Source: Chryseobacterium sp. ISL-6
GTDB lineage: Bacteria; Bacteroidota; Bacteroidia; Flavobacteriales; Weeksellaceae
Length of the DNA stretch: 63,300 nt
Assembly (NCBI RefSeq): GCF_018613715.1
Contig: NZ_JAGGPT010000004.1
Span: 1-63,300 of the forward strand
Direction: 5' to 3'
Made by a program: the position numbers and the translations under genes. Each line of letters starts with the position of its first letter. Position 1 is the first letter of the stretch. Below the pieces are notes generated by a model. The model saw nothing but the letters and a program-made list of their open reading frames with translations, ran no database searches and was not told where the DNA came from. Positions 1 through 9,379 of the stretch are shown here, one piece after another.

Positions 1-1
1 T

Positions 2-70
2 TTCAATAGGCCACATGGATCTTTTAAAGGAAAAACGCCTTATGAAATATTAAAAGCTAAACTAAAATAA
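2..70 (+). CDS. IS481-like transposase, C-terminal end only (runs off left edge)
   Basis: The first 69 bases read as an open frame ending in a TAA stop, with the tail NRPHGSFKGKTPYEIL. The RPH...G.TPYE pattern is the usual C-terminus of IS481-type DDE transposases. Only 22 residues lie inside the window, so whether the rest is intact is unknown. It shows that the window's left edge abuts an insertion sequence. Confidence 0.6.
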   Translation, partial: FNRPHGSFKGKTPYEILKAKLK

Positions 71-190
71 TTATCTTTAAGTCTACGAAGCCATGAAGTA
101 CGACAAAAGAACGAGAAATATAATAAGCAAAATAGACAGAAAAAAATGTCTTTATTCATCTTATTTCCTCTCACGCAGGCTGGCTGGTTA

Positions 191-751
191 TCATTGTATG
201 ACTGTTGAGAAATCATTAATTAAATTATTCTTAATTGTATTTAATGTAGATAATTTTTCATTTTCTTTGTCAAGCTCATTATTGATATCTGATTTTTTTC
301 TTTTCTTTTTTTCAGATTTCAATTTATGACCGAGTTCTTTTATTTTAGATTCTGAAGTTACTATCCTTTTCAATAAATTTTGATAATCATTTTTTGTATT
401 GGTCATCCCTTTGAAAATATCTTTAAAAACAATATTATTTACTTTGTAAATGATCTGTTTGTCTTTAATTTCAATATTAATTTCATATGAAGGGATAGTA
501 GTTTCAGACTCACTATAATGCTCTAAAGCTAAACTTTTAGTCACAGAAAGTATACCCGATTGCGGATCATCTTTATTGATTGTGTATTGAGTACTATTAC
601 TAAACTGTTTCTTTAGCATAGCATAAATTTCGCTTTTTGGTTTGTCAACATTACTTATTTTAGTATACGTATAATCTCCATTTATTAATTCTAATTCTTG
701 AGCATTCAAAAATGAGGAAAGAATAATAAATAATATAAATAGCTTTTTCAT
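191..751 (-). CDS. Small secreted protein of unknown function
   Basis: A 186-residue protein with a clear signal peptide (MKKLFILFIILSSFLNAQ) whose cleavage after Ala-Gln is typical of flavobacterial exported proteins. The mature part is charged. Its C-terminal third (about residues 120-186) is Lys/Glu/Asn-rich and likely forms a coiled coil (KLKSEKKKRKKSD, ELDKENEKLSTL). No catalytic motif is visible. It probably resides in the periplasm or on the surface. I do not recognise the family. Confidence 0.7.
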   Translation of the reverse strand: MKKLFILFIILSSFLNAQELELINGDYTYTKISNVDKPKSEIYAMLKKQFSNSTQYTINKDDPQSGILSVTKSLALEHYSESETTIPSYEINIEIKDKQIIYKVNNIVFKDIFKGMTNTKNDYQNLLKRIVTSESKIKELGHKLKSEKKKRKKSDINNELDKENEKLSTLNTIKNNLINDFSTVIQ

Positions 752-917
752 ACTTTATTTTTTAATCGTATCATAATTTAATTCCTATACTCTAAGCAAT
801 ATGTTGACTCAGTATAGGATTAAGTAGTAATTGACAAATGTATCACATTAAATGCTCCAGGATATATCGCAAAACATTGATGGGAATCCTGTGCTTCATT
901 ACTAAGAAATGAAATGG

Positions 918-1043
918 TTAGTCCTGTTTATAGGCTTCTAAAATACTTTCATTTCCACCTTTATCCAAAATGATGACTTTTTCAAATGGAACATCACTAA
1001 TAAAATTTTCATATTTTTCATAGATCAACTTGTTTTTGGTGAT
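918..1043 (-). pseudogene. C-terminal gene fragment, unknown family
   Basis: Read on the minus strand this stretch gives 41 codon-like residues containing EKYENFISDVPFEKVIILDKG and ending in YKQD-stop, preceded by an in-frame stop. The composition looks coding but there is no start, so it is probably the leftover 3' end of a deleted gene. The rest of the gap between 751 and 1126 shows nothing recognisable. Confidence 0.35.
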
Positions 1044-1125
1044 TTACACTTATGTAACATCCTTTACACATACATTATCAATAAATCCCCCGAAAAAAAA
1101 CATATGAAACAATTTTCATTGGTGA

Positions 1126-1617
1126 TTACTTCAGGACAATTTTAAATTTTCCTATCTGACTACCGGAGGCCATAAGGCTTTTTCCAATAATAATATTATA
1201 CCTACCATTTTCTTCCAGATCATAATCGAAATCTAACCCAAAGGGACCATCAATACTTTTACCATTTAATGCTATGTTATTAAAACGAATATTCATTTGC
1301 CCTGATTCAGGAATAATACGTCCTGATATTTTAGATTTTTTAACATTCATTAGCTGAAGGACTAATTTTTGATTTTCATTATATAATTCCTCATCAACTT
1401 CCATGGGTAGTTTAAGCAGATCTATTTCATGAGTAATAACAGAATCAGTAACTTCCCGTTCCGGTATCTGCTGAATTATACTTCTTTTAATAGTATCAGT
1501 TGTTGTCTGCACATTCTGATTAACCGAATCACTATTTTTTATTACTATTTTATCGGATCCCTTAGAACAAGAGGCCGTTATAGCCAATGAAAAAAGAAAA
1601 ATATTTGTCTTTTTCAT
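1126..1617 (-). CDS. Small lipoprotein of unknown function
   Basis: A 163-residue protein that starts MKKTNIFLFSLAITASCS. The hydrophobic stretch ends in a lipobox-like ITASC with the lipidation Cys near residue 17, so it is likely an anchored lipoprotein. A Ser/Thr/Val-rich linker follows. The C-terminal half (MNIRFNNIALNGKSIDGPFG, then YNIIIGKSLMASG) reads as beta-strand rich. It lies 40 bp downstream of the thioredoxin gene on the same strand and may be cotranscribed. Function unknown. Confidence 0.7.
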   Translation of the reverse strand: MKKTNIFLFSLAITASCSKGSDKIVIKNSDSVNQNVQTTTDTIKRSIIQQIPEREVTDSVITHEIDLLKLPMEVDEELYNENQKLVLQLMNVKKSKISGRIIPESGQMNIRFNNIALNGKSIDGPFGLDFDYDLEENGRYNIIIGKSLMASGSQIGKFKIVLK

Positions 1618-1657
1618 GATTATTTAATTTGGTTTTATGGTTATTAGTTTTAGTTTA

Positions 1658-2836
1658 TTAGCTATTCAAGTGGTCAATAAATTTTTTAAGCTCCGCTTCA
1701 AAGTCAGGATCCCTAACTTGTAATTTACAAGCTCCTTCGAGTGATTTCTCAGAGTATCCTTTGGCTTTACTTTTATCACCCATTTTATAATATAATTTAG
1801 CCAGAGTATATTCAATCATAGGATTTGAATTTTTATTCTCGGCTTCAGAAGCCCAACGAGCTGCTGTTTCCAAAGATGATTTTGTTTCAATATGATCAGC
1901 AAAATTCCCTGCTATCATAGCTAATTCCATGGGATCTTCTTTGGTATAATCACTTTGATACTTTTCAAGCATCATTTTTTCGTAGGTCGTATAATCCTTA
2001 TTTTCTAAAGCTGCATTGGCTTTTTCATCTAAAAACAGTTCTTGTGTCTTTTCTTTTCCAAAAAATTTTTCTCCTTCTTGTAAAAAAATGTTATCATTTA
2101 GCTGTTTTGTCGATTTATCATATGCTTTTTTTCTAATTCCTTTAAGAATAATCAACTGATTATACTCATCAAAATTTTCCTGTGAAATTAATTTAACGAT
2201 CTCAGCTTTTTTTGCCTGAATTAATTCATAACGAGGATCCTCATACCCATTTACTGACGTAAATAAAAGCATAACATCTTCATTACTTATATCGGGTTTT
2301 AGCTCGAAATAGCGTTTAACAACCTTGTAGTTAAATTCAGCATCATCACTTGTAAGGCGTGCTAATTTTTTTAGAGATTCAGGATTTTTTTCACCATTAT
2401 CAAAATTCTTTTTAAGCACCGATATTTGTTTACTGGGATCTTGCGCATTTTTCCCCAATTGAATAAATTCATTTTCTTCCATAAAACCTTTTCCTCTGTG
2501 CACTTCTTCCCCATCTCCGTTAATAAAAAGATAAGTAGGATATGAGCTTACTTTATATTTTTTAGCAATTGCTAAACCTTCACCTTTCTCCATATCAAAC
2601 TGCGCATCAATGAAATTAGAATTATAATATTCACTTACAGATTGGAGTGGGAAGACCTTTTTCCCCATAAGTTTACAAGGGGCACACCAGGAAGTATATG
2701 TATCTAAGAATATAAGTTTATTTTCTTTTTTTGCTTTTGCTAAAATTTCCGAGAATTTATTGTTTTCAAACTTTACACCTTGTGCAGATAAAAAGATACC
2801 CGATGTACAAACAACAAATAAAATTACTTTAATCAT
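1658..2836 (-). CDS. Secreted thioredoxin-fold protein with C-terminal helical repeats
   Basis: A 392-residue protein with a signal peptide ending in SAQG. A thioredoxin domain follows (about residues 25-130) with the active site WCAPCKLMG and the cis-proline region SSYPTYLFI. The WCAPC form with an early strand LIFLDTYTSWC resembles thioredoxin_7/DsbD-gamma-like proteins that act as periplasmic thiol reductases. The remaining 260 residues are helical, and near 330-380 a TPR-like stretch (ARWASEAENKNSN, YTLAKLYYKMGDKSKA) could bind partners. Upstream (3068-3144) lies a copy of the composite promoter motif, with a hairpin between promoter and gene. It is probably part of the same regulon as the ABC-TlpA fusion next door. 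Confidence 0.85.
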   Translation of the reverse strand: MIKVILFVVCTSGIFLSAQGVKFENNKFSEILAKAKKENKLIFLDTYTSWCAPCKLMGKKVFPLQSVSEYYNSNFIDAQFDMEKGEGLAIAKKYKVSSYPTYLFINGDGEEVHRGKGFMEENEFIQLGKNAQDPSKQISVLKKNFDNGEKNPESLKKLARLTSDDAEFNYKVVKRYFELKPDISNEDVMLLFTSVNGYEDPRYELIQAKKAEIVKLISQENFDEYNQLIILKGIRKKAYDKSTKQLNDNIFLQEGEKFFGKEKTQELFLDEKANAALENKDYTTYEKMMLEKYQSDYTKEDPMELAMIAGNFADHIETKSSLETAARWASEAENKNSNPMIEYTLAKLYYKMGDKSKAKGYSEKSLEGACKLQVRDPDFEAELKKFIDHLNS

Positions 2837-2937
2837 TTCTATAAATTTTTAATTATTAACTAGCAATCTATCTTTCCATAATTGCATTATTACACATTTA
2901 GTAATAAGAAAAGGCTTTCAAAAAAAAAACAAACAGT

Positions 2938-2974
2938 ACCCGGCAGATATTATCATATTATCTTACTACCGGAT
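2938..2974 (-). terminator. Conserved leader hairpin/terminator ahead of the thioredoxin gene
   Basis: On the minus strand ATCCGGTAG pairs with CTGCCGGGT through G-U wobbles that would be mismatches on the plus strand. A run of ten T follows. It sits about 100 nt after the -7 box of the promoter at 3068 and 100 nt before the gene start, so it acts either as an attenuator or as the end of a short RNA. Hairpins with the same ATCCGG core lie at 6591 and 32044. Confidence 0.6.
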
Positions 2975-3067
2975 ACTTGAAAACTAAAATTCTCAAAATG
3001 CCAAACTTTTTACTATTTAACCAAAAAAGTATATTTATAAAATAATAATTGTTTAAAAATTACTTTA

Positions 3068-3144
3068 CAAAAATAAAAAGATATTTACCATATCTCATTG
3101 AATACTAGTCGTATTATCATTAATCACCTATAGTTTTTCAACTA
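3068..3144 (-). promoter_or_regulatory. Composite promoter motif, copy A
   Basis: On the minus strand: palindrome TAGTTGAAAAACTA (3131-3144), 12 nt, the block GATAATACGACT (3107-3118), 31 nt, then the -7 box TATTTTTG (3068-3075). The distance from palindrome centre to -7 box is 66 bp. No TTG lies at the usual -33 spacing, which suggests that an activator bound at the palindrome and block replaces it. Probably drives the leader and the thioredoxin gene at 2836. Confidence 0.65.
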
Positions 3145-3239
3145 CCAACAAAGATGAAACTAATAAAAAATATTTAAAAATTTCCTACAAAATCAAGAGA
3201 AAAGAAACCATTTAGAATCATTTAATTCCGACACTGCTA

Positions 3240-5435
3240 CTATTTCTTTAACCTATCTAAAATCTCTACGAAGTTATCTTCATCAGGAAAAGGAACAAAA
3301 AAGTTAAAAATTTTGCCTTGCGGATCTATAATAATAAACCTGGGAATGCCGTCAATTTTATATTTATCCATCAGTATTCTACTATCAGCAAGCCAATATT
3401 GTGGAACCCGGGAGGGTCTTGTTTTTAAAAAATTCAACCATTTACTTTTATTCGTATCAAAACTGATGGATATAAACTGAATATTGTTATATTCTCTGTA
3501 TTGTACACTTCTAGCGTCAAATATGGGGCGAATTTTTTTACAAGGCCCACACCAGCTGGCCCAAAAATCAATGACTATATATTTTCCTTGAAACTCCGAC
3601 AGTTTTTTATTACCTCCTTTCTCATCTACAAGAAATAAATCAGGAAATAGAGCACCTTTTTTTGAAATATTAATTGCATTAAATTTTGATTCGGTCAACT
3701 TTTTATAATCCTTATTTATAATTTGTCTGCATTCGGTAGCAAAAAGTTTTTTTCTTACTATACTATCGTTTTCTAAGCTTATACTTTTAATCAATTGCTT
3801 ACTAATCAATCGGTCTTTTTCTATTCCATCCGGCATTGCATTCAGCCTTACAAAAAGAATACTGTCCGGATTAGAAGAAATCCTTTCCTTATTACTGAGT
3901 AACTGATTAAGCTTAAAATCAAGGTATTGATCATCCTTACTTAATAATAAAGTCGGTTTTCTGATATAGTTATTCAACTCATCTACAAACTCTTTGGGAG
4001 GAGTAAATGCAGGATCATTTAATAACGTTATTTTTCTATAATCATCGAATTGGTTTAAAAAGTATATTGCCAACAACTGTTTTCTATAAACTTTATACAC
4101 ATCGGAAAGTCCGTAATTTTCTGCATCGGTAAAGCGATCAATTTTATGCAGGCCTCCTTTCCATTCACTTTGGGCCAACCTGTAGAATTTTTCAGGGCTA
4201 TCTTGATAATCTTTCGATTCCAGAGCGTTTCTAAATCTATTATTAACCTCTATTTGATTCTTATACTGCTGGTCTGCCGCCCTATTGGACCTCAGATAAT
4301 ACTTTATAGAAACGTCATTGTATTTGATATTTAATTCAAACCGGTCTCCATAACCCATTAAAAGATCTAATTTTTTATTGTCAAATTCCAAAGTATAATA
4401 ATCAAACGGCAGTCTTTTTTTCGATTCCCAAATAAATTGATTATGATGAACAGCGGTTGAGCCTATTAGGTTATGAAAATCTTTAGAAAAAATTTTTATT
4501 GAATCGATGGCATGATCGGATTCCAGTAATCCTTTAATCTTAACTCCATTTTCGTTATTCTTAAAACTTCCCGGTCGTTGGAGTATATAAAAAAGCACAA
4601 TACTTGTTACAAAAAAGAGGCAAGAAAGGACTGCTGCTTTAAGATTCCTAAAAAAAGCACGTTTGAATCCTTTTTTACTATACCATTGGTATCCTATCAG
4701 TAAAAACAAAAACATCCAAAATATACTTACATACTCTGAAAATGATATAAAGCTATTGAGTTCATTAATATCAGAGGATTTCCGAAAAAGATACAATGAA
4801 TTATAAGGTATATAAGCTATGCTTTCCCCGGTTCCCCATGAATAGGTGTTTATAATAAGGCCCATAAATCCAAAAAGAAATGGCCAGACAAATCCTCTTA
4901 AAATAATCGAAACACAAAATTGAAAAGCGGCAACTCCCAGACCTGTTATAGATAAACGCAAGAAATTCTTTATGACCCAAACAATATCAATTTTCAGTAG
5001 CATGGCTGGATTATGATGAATATAAAAATTCACACAAGACAAAGTAATACTGCTGATAAAATAGCAAATAATACATAAAAAACTCAGAGCTAATACAATC
5101 GTATATTTTGAAAGATATAAAGTCAACTTCCTTACCGGCTGGGTTTCCATATGCTGCCATCCGTTATTTTTATGATCTATTTGTGTAATTCTGCTTGTAA
5201 CAATAACAAGATGCAATAACAAGATATAGAATGCAAAGGTTCCAATATCCTGGACGATACCAGATTCTATTACCGAGTATTTCAATTCTTCCCCTGTAAC
5301 AATATCATCATCAAAAAAAGATGAAATAAAAACAATTACCGGTATTAAAATTCCTAAAAATAATGCTAAGTAAACTAAAGCCAGCCCTTTTATTTTAAGC
5401 CACTCAACGTTGATGGCAATAATCAATTTTTCCAT
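3240..5435 (-). CDS. ABC-2-type permease fused to a TlpA-like thioredoxin domain
   Basis: A 731-residue protein. The first 280 residues hold about six membrane segments (e.g. LALVYLALFLGILIPVIVF, FAFYILLLHLVIV, LFLLIGYQW) as in ABC-2 permeases of bacteriocin-immunity or peptide exporters. A non-membrane region of about 300 residues follows. The C-terminus (about 590-731) is a TlpA/AhpC-type thioredoxin with WASWCGPCKK (Cys 629 and 632) and the cis-Pro region DGIPRFIII. The gene ends in the thioredoxin domain without frameshift, so the fusion is genuine. Its stop is 1 nt from the next upstream gene, the ATPase, forming a two-gene operon. The topology implies that the thioredoxin domain is delivered to the periplasm by its own transporter subunit. 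Substrate unknown. Confidence 0.85.
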   Translation of the reverse strand: MEKLIIAINVEWLKIKGLALVYLALFLGILIPVIVFISSFFDDDIVTGEELKYSVIESGIVQDIGTFAFYILLLHLVIVTSRITQIDHKNNGWQHMETQPVRKLTLYLSKYTIVLALSFLCIICYFISSITLSCVNFYIHHNPAMLLKIDIVWVIKNFLRLSITGLGVAAFQFCVSIILRGFVWPFLFGFMGLIINTYSWGTGESIAYIPYNSLYLFRKSSDINELNSFISFSEYVSIFWMFLFLLIGYQWYSKKGFKRAFFRNLKAAVLSCLFFVTSIVLFYILQRPGSFKNNENGVKIKGLLESDHAIDSIKIFSKDFHNLIGSTAVHHNQFIWESKKRLPFDYYTLEFDNKKLDLLMGYGDRFELNIKYNDVSIKYYLRSNRAADQQYKNQIEVNNRFRNALESKDYQDSPEKFYRLAQSEWKGGLHKIDRFTDAENYGLSDVYKVYRKQLLAIYFLNQFDDYRKITLLNDPAFTPPKEFVDELNNYIRKPTLLLSKDDQYLDFKLNQLLSNKERISSNPDSILFVRLNAMPDGIEKDRLISKQLIKSISLENDSIVRKKLFATECRQIINKDYKKLTESKFNAINISKKGALFPDLFLVDEKGGNKKLSEFQGKYIVIDFWASWCGPCKKIRPIFDARSVQYREYNNIQFISISFDTNKSKWLNFLKTRPSRVPQYWLADSRILMDKYKIDGIPRFIIIDPQGKIFNFFVPFPDEDNFVEILDRLKK

Positions 5436-5436
5436 T

Positions 5437-6342
5437 TCAGTGTTTATTTTTTGTTAGCTCCATAAACCACTCCTCTAATCCGAGGTTATTTCTGATCTCA
5501 AAAATTTCAGCATTCTTCATGACTAACTTCCGAATAAGTATAGCCAGCTCATTTTTGGATCCGATAGTAAGATCCAGTGTATCCTTATCAATCAACATAG
5601 CACAATACTCATCTGGAATCTGATTCATAAATTGAGAAGCGCCAAATACTCCCACTCTGACATGCTGTATTTGTTGTTCTCTCAGCTCCCTAATACTTCC
5701 AGAAAATTTTATTTCGCCCTTTGAGATCACTGCAAGATGGGTAATCATTTTTTCAATTTCCTGAAGCAGGTGACTGGAAATAAATATGGTCGTCTTATGC
5801 TTTTTATTTAAGTCCATAAGAAGCTCTCTCATTTCAATCATTCCGCTGGGATCTAATCCATTGACGGGTTCATCTAAAATCAACAATTCTGAGTTTCCTA
5901 ATAATGCCATTGCAATTCCCAACCTTTGTTTCATTCCGAGCGAATATTTTTTCGTCTTCATATTTCTATTCTCCCATAAATCAACAAGATGCAATACCCG
6001 CTCACATTCCATTTCGGGTAATTTTCTTAATTTGGAAAGAATGAGAAGGTTATCCCACCCTGACAAATGATCATAGAAAGAAGGTGCATCAATCAGGCTT
6101 CCAACTCTGTTAAACCCTTCCGGATAGAATTCAGCTATTTTTTGATTATCTATTGTAATAGAATTACTTTCATCAGGAATACTACCTACTAGCAGTTTCA
6201 TTGTTGTAGACTTGCCGGCACCATTTGCACCTAAAAATCCAAATATACTTCCTTTAGGAACAGAGAAATTAAGGTTTTTTAAAATGGGAGTATGCTTTGT
6301 AAACCCAAAGCTCAGGTTTTTAATATTAATTATATTTTCCAT
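5437..6342 (-). CDS. ABC transporter ATP-binding protein (BcrA-like)
   Basis: A 301-residue ATPase with Walker A GANGAGKST, signature YSLGMKQRLGIAMAL, Walker B LLILDEPVNGLDP and an H-loop (FISSHLLQEIEKM). The C-terminal 80 residues are the extra domain seen in BcrA/lantibiotic-protection ATPases. It precedes and almost abuts the permease-thioredoxin fusion, so it must be the energy-coupling subunit of that transporter. Upstream, at 6700-6777, is a strong copy of the composite promoter motif, and a hairpin in the long leader (6591-6614) may control read-through. Confidence 0.92.
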   Translation of the reverse strand: MENIINIKNLSFGFTKHTPILKNLNFSVPKGSIFGFLGANGAGKSTTMKLLVGSIPDESNSITIDNQKIAEFYPEGFNRVGSLIDAPSFYDHLSGWDNLLILSKLRKLPEMECERVLHLVDLWENRNMKTKKYSLGMKQRLGIAMALLGNSELLILDEPVNGLDPSGMIEMRELLMDLNKKHKTTIFISSHLLQEIEKMITHLAVISKGEIKFSGSIRELREQQIQHVRVGVFGASQFMNQIPDEYCAMLIDKDTLDLTIGSKNELAILIRKLVMKNAEIFEIRNNLGLEEWFMELTKNKH

Positions 6343-6590
6343 GCTATAGTATTTAGATTAAAAATTCTTCTCCAATCTTTATTAAGCCTCATGAAATATA
6401 CTTCTGGGCTTAAACAAACCTTTTTCACATCAAGTATATGATAATATCCATTGATGCTCACACTGATAGAAAACCTGCCTTTCACACCGCAAATACATTA
6501 TTATACCCATTTCAATTACTATTTAATATTCTATCATCTGGAAATTGTGTATTATATGAGAAATAAGATCGTATTCAAAATAATAAACAT

Positions 6591-6614
6591 ATCCGGCAGA
6601 AATTCCTACCGGAT
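6591..6614 (-). terminator. Conserved ATCCGG hairpin in the ABC-operon leader
   Basis: On the minus strand ATCCGGTAG, a short loop, then CTGCCGGAT, with one U-G pair that is a mismatch on the plus strand. A moderately T-rich tract follows. It lies about 100 nt beyond the -7 box at 6700, the same place as the hairpin at 2938. It is either an attenuator or the 3' end of a short RNA. The rest of the 6343-6886 gap has no gene. Confidence 0.5.
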
Positions 6615-6699
6615 AATTGTACATTAATCCAATGATTATCTGTTTACTGCTCCAACAAAAAATAGTTATAAAATGAATGTTCTGTCAAAGATTACCTGA

Positions 6700-6777
6700 C
6701 AAAATTAAAAAACACATATACTATATCTATCTGAATACCAGTCATATTATCATCCATAAACTATAGTTTTTTAACTA
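6700..6777 (-). promoter_or_regulatory. Composite promoter motif, copy B
   Basis: Minus strand: perfect palindrome TAGTTAAAAAACTA (6764-6777), 12 nt, GATAATATGACT (6740-6751), 32 nt, -7 box TAATTTTG (6700-6707). Centre-to-box distance is 67 bp. About 45 bp are close to copy A including flanks (TGAATAC.AGTC). Likely drives the ABC-TlpA operon. Confidence 0.7.
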
Positions 6778-6886
6778 CTTGAATAGAATAAACAATAATT
6801 TTTAACGATCAAATACAGCATGCAAGTAAGCGAAAGAGTTTACACGCAACAAGATAACATTGATATGCTGTTCATTTTCAAAAAGA

Positions 6887-6937
6887 AACAAAAGCTTGTA
6901 TGAGATATCAAAAAAAAATCTCATACAAGCTTTTGTT
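6887..6937 (-). terminator. Strong bidirectional terminator after hemF
   Basis: A perfect inverted repeat of about 20 bp per arm (core CAAAAGCTTGTATGAGAT) with an 11-nt A-rich loop, starting 27 bp past the hemF stop. On the minus strand the stem is followed by TTTCTTTTTG. Confidence 0.85.
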
Positions 6938-6963
6938 GAAACAGATTGCAGATCAAAAATTCA

Positions 6964-7878
6964 CTATATATTGATCCAATCCCGTGGTTTTAGCCATTCC
7001 ACTAATTGCGCTTCAGGACTTCCATATAGAGGATAGAAATCATATTCCCATCTTGCTACTGGCGGAAGTCTTATAAAAATAGGCTCTGTGTGTCCACTGG
7101 TTTCAAATCCTAGTAATGTTCCACGATCATGCATGAGACTAAATTCTACATAACGCCCTCTTCTATAGGCCTGCCAGTTCCGATGATGGTGTTCAGTATA
7201 TGGAATATCTTTATTCTTTAGTACCAAAGGAAGATAAGCCGGAATCAGGGCATTACCAATGGCTTTTGACAAGGCGAGAATTTCTTCTGCACTTTTAACT
7301 TTATTAGGTCGAAGAAATTCGTAAAAAATACCGCCAATTCCTCGCGCTTCATTTCTTTGCTTATCTATAAAGTTTTCATCACATTTTTTCTTAAATACAG
7401 GATAAAGCTCCACGCCAAATGGGTCACATGCATTTTTAAAAGTCCTGTGAAAATGACTACCATCCTTTTCTTCAAGATAAAAAGGAGTCAGATCGACTCC
7501 TCCATCAAACCAACTGTCTTTTAAATACCCGTTATGATCATATAATTCAAAATATCTGAAATTGGCATGTATGGTAGGAACAAAGGGATTAAAGGAATGT
7601 ATCACTAGCGAAATACCACATGCCATATACCTGCGTGTTCCCTCCCCAAACTGATGGGCTTTTATCTCGGGTAAATCACCTTGAACTTCGAATGTATTAA
7701 CAGCACCTTTTTCAAATACATTACCTTTGGAAATAACATAGGTTCGGCTATTTCCTCCCTGAGGGTATGTCCAAAAGTCATCCTTAAAAGTGAGGTTAGT
7801 ATCTATTTCTCCAAGTACAGAACATAATTCATTTTGGAGTTGCTGTATAAAGAAAATAAATTCGTTTTTAATATTCAT
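6964..7878 (-). CDS. hemF: Oxygen-dependent coproporphyrinogen-III oxidase
   Basis: A 304-residue protein matching aerobic HemF, which uses O2 to oxidatively decarboxylate two propionates of coproporphyrinogen III to give protoporphyrinogen IX in heme synthesis (cytoplasm, homodimer). Diagnostic stretches in order: VHSFNPFVPTIHANFRYFEL, WFDGGVDLTPFYL, RGIGGIFYEFL, HHHRNWQAYRRGRYVEFSL and the C-terminal PVARWEYDFYPLYGSPEAQL. Length is normal for the family. It stands alone with its own terminator, amid accessory genes. It is either a chromosomal landmark or a second copy carried by accessory DNA; this window cannot decide. Confidence 0.95.
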   Translation of the reverse strand: MNIKNEFIFFIQQLQNELCSVLGEIDTNLTFKDDFWTYPQGGNSRTYVISKGNVFEKGAVNTFEVQGDLPEIKAHQFGEGTRRYMACGISLVIHSFNPFVPTIHANFRYFELYDHNGYLKDSWFDGGVDLTPFYLEEKDGSHFHRTFKNACDPFGVELYPVFKKKCDENFIDKQRNEARGIGGIFYEFLRPNKVKSAEEILALSKAIGNALIPAYLPLVLKNKDIPYTEHHHRNWQAYRRGRYVEFSLMHDRGTLLGFETSGHTEPIFIRLPPVARWEYDFYPLYGSPEAQLVEWLKPRDWINI

Positions 7879-8091
7879 GGTTAAATTAATTAAAATGTAT
7901 GATAATTATGATTAGACATTATCACAAAAACTGAGGCTGTATTTACGATAGGATGATCTCGCTATTCAGATGCAAACATTCACGGAAGTTACCTTTATGA
8001 TAAATTTATTGTTATAAAATGAACTCAAGGCATCAATTGCGATCTATTGGAAAACTGGGTATTACAACAACCCATTTTGTATGATTTGAAA

Positions 8092-8727
8092 TTAAGGTTT
8101 ATGTTTTATAATATATCCTAATGTTACCATTACACTCCTGTTATAAAGATATTTTACATTGACAACGTTTTGCAAACCTAATTCATAACGTCCCTTGATA
8201 TATATGCCAAGAGGATTCTCGTAACCTATTCCAAAACATAACCCATAATCAAAACGTTTAACTTGATTTGCATTATTCCCAAATTCCATCTTTTTTGTTT
8301 CTTTTTGAATATCACCACCATAAATTAGTATGTTTTTATTGCTTTGTCCGCTAATTGGTGTTGCTACGTACATTCCTGTTGATAAAAATATTCCATCACC
8401 TTTTCTTAAAGAAAAGCGATATAAAGCATCTACAGGTAATTCTAAATAGTTTATAGTGCGGGTAATATTAATCTCCGCTGTTTCTGACAATACCGTTTTT
8501 TGCGCTCCTTTCTGTATAAAGAATAAACCAGGCACCAGATAAAAATTTTTCTTAATCTGGACATTTGCAACAACTCCTAGCATCAACCCTGATTTATTAG
8601 AAGTCCCTTTGGTTTCATTGGTATGTATGTTAGAAAGACTGACTCCTATTTCCGGTGCGAATGCCACCTTTTGCGCCATCATAATTGCCGAGATGATTAA
8701 TAGTAAAATGCATGATTTATTTTTCAT
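8092..8727 (-). CDS. Outer-membrane beta-barrel protein (PorT/OMP_b-brl family type)
   Basis: A 211-residue protein with a signal peptide (CILLLIISAIMMAQK). Alternating amphipathic strands follow that are typical of eight-stranded barrels: FAPEIGVSLSNIH, SGLMLGVVANVQIKKNFYLVPGLFFIQKGAQ, YLELPVDALYRFSL, FDYGLCFGIGYEN, IYIKGRYELGL, and a closing VMVTLGYIIKH. It is presumably inserted in the outer membrane. No enzyme motif. Family assignment rests on strand pattern and length. Confidence 0.75.
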   Translation of the reverse strand: MKNKSCILLLIISAIMMAQKVAFAPEIGVSLSNIHTNETKGTSNKSGLMLGVVANVQIKKNFYLVPGLFFIQKGAQKTVLSETAEINITRTINYLELPVDALYRFSLRKGDGIFLSTGMYVATPISGQSNKNILIYGGDIQKETKKMEFGNNANQVKRFDYGLCFGIGYENPLGIYIKGRYELGLQNVVNVKYLYNRSVMVTLGYIIKHKP

Positions 8728-8824
8728 ATCATTTTGTATTTTTTTGTTAGACTTATTTAAACTTTTAATTTTTTATTCCCAGAAGATTAACACGGTCCTT
8801 ACCATTGAAATCTTTTATTAAATC

Positions 8825-8856
8825 AATACGCCAGCTACATTTAGAGCCGGCGTATT
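8825..8856. terminator. Stem-loop, terminator-like
   Basis: A 12-bp stem with a single wobble (AATACGCCAGCT with AGCCGGCGTATT) around an 8-nt loop, followed by TTAT on the plus strand. It lies upstream of the barrel gene. No gene reads into it closely, so its transcript is unclear. Confidence 0.5.
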
Positions 8857-9052
8857 TTATATAATTGAGGATTTCACTCCTCTCAAAAAACCTTCAGTTT
8901 ATTTTTAACATTAAGTAGGGACTCATATTAAACAAATCACCAAATAATATGAGCCATTACCTACTTATCATCAAAAAACTTATACACTCTGTAATTATAT
9001 TTTCAATATAATTTACCTAATCATGAAATTTAAATTATTTAAAAAAAATCCA

Positions 9053-9075
9053 GGACTTCAATTTCATTAAAGTCC
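9053..9075 (-). terminator. Terminator, minus strand
   Basis: GGACTT and AAGTCC arms; on the minus strand the stem is followed by TGGATTTTTTTT. It is the first terminator downstream of the gene at 9380-10033, about 300 nt beyond its stop. The interval holds no ORF with convincing composition. Confidence 0.6.
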
Positions 9076-9379
9076 CAGACGGGGAAATTGAATGTTTTTC
9101 TCTCATCATTCGTTTGATAATTTAAAAATCATCTTTAAATGTTCTTTGCAAAATTACATACAAAATTTGTGTTCACCACACCAAAACCTATAGTAGTATA
9201 ACGATTTTTTTATAGATTATTCACTACAAAAACACCTACATCATGTTTTCTAAATCTGTCAAGAGATCAATGTTTTTTGAGTTAAAACATTTTGTATTTT
9301 TTATTACAATGCATTCTACACTCACAAAATCAGGAGCTGTATCAGGTGGTAATAGCTGCTATAAAGCTTTAAGACATCA

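Noticed and set aside
7405..7420. A 7-base match to the putative guide (GGCGTGG, minus strand) inside hemF
   Set aside because: Too short, within a conserved coding codon context, and not at a promoter; expected by chance in 63 kb.
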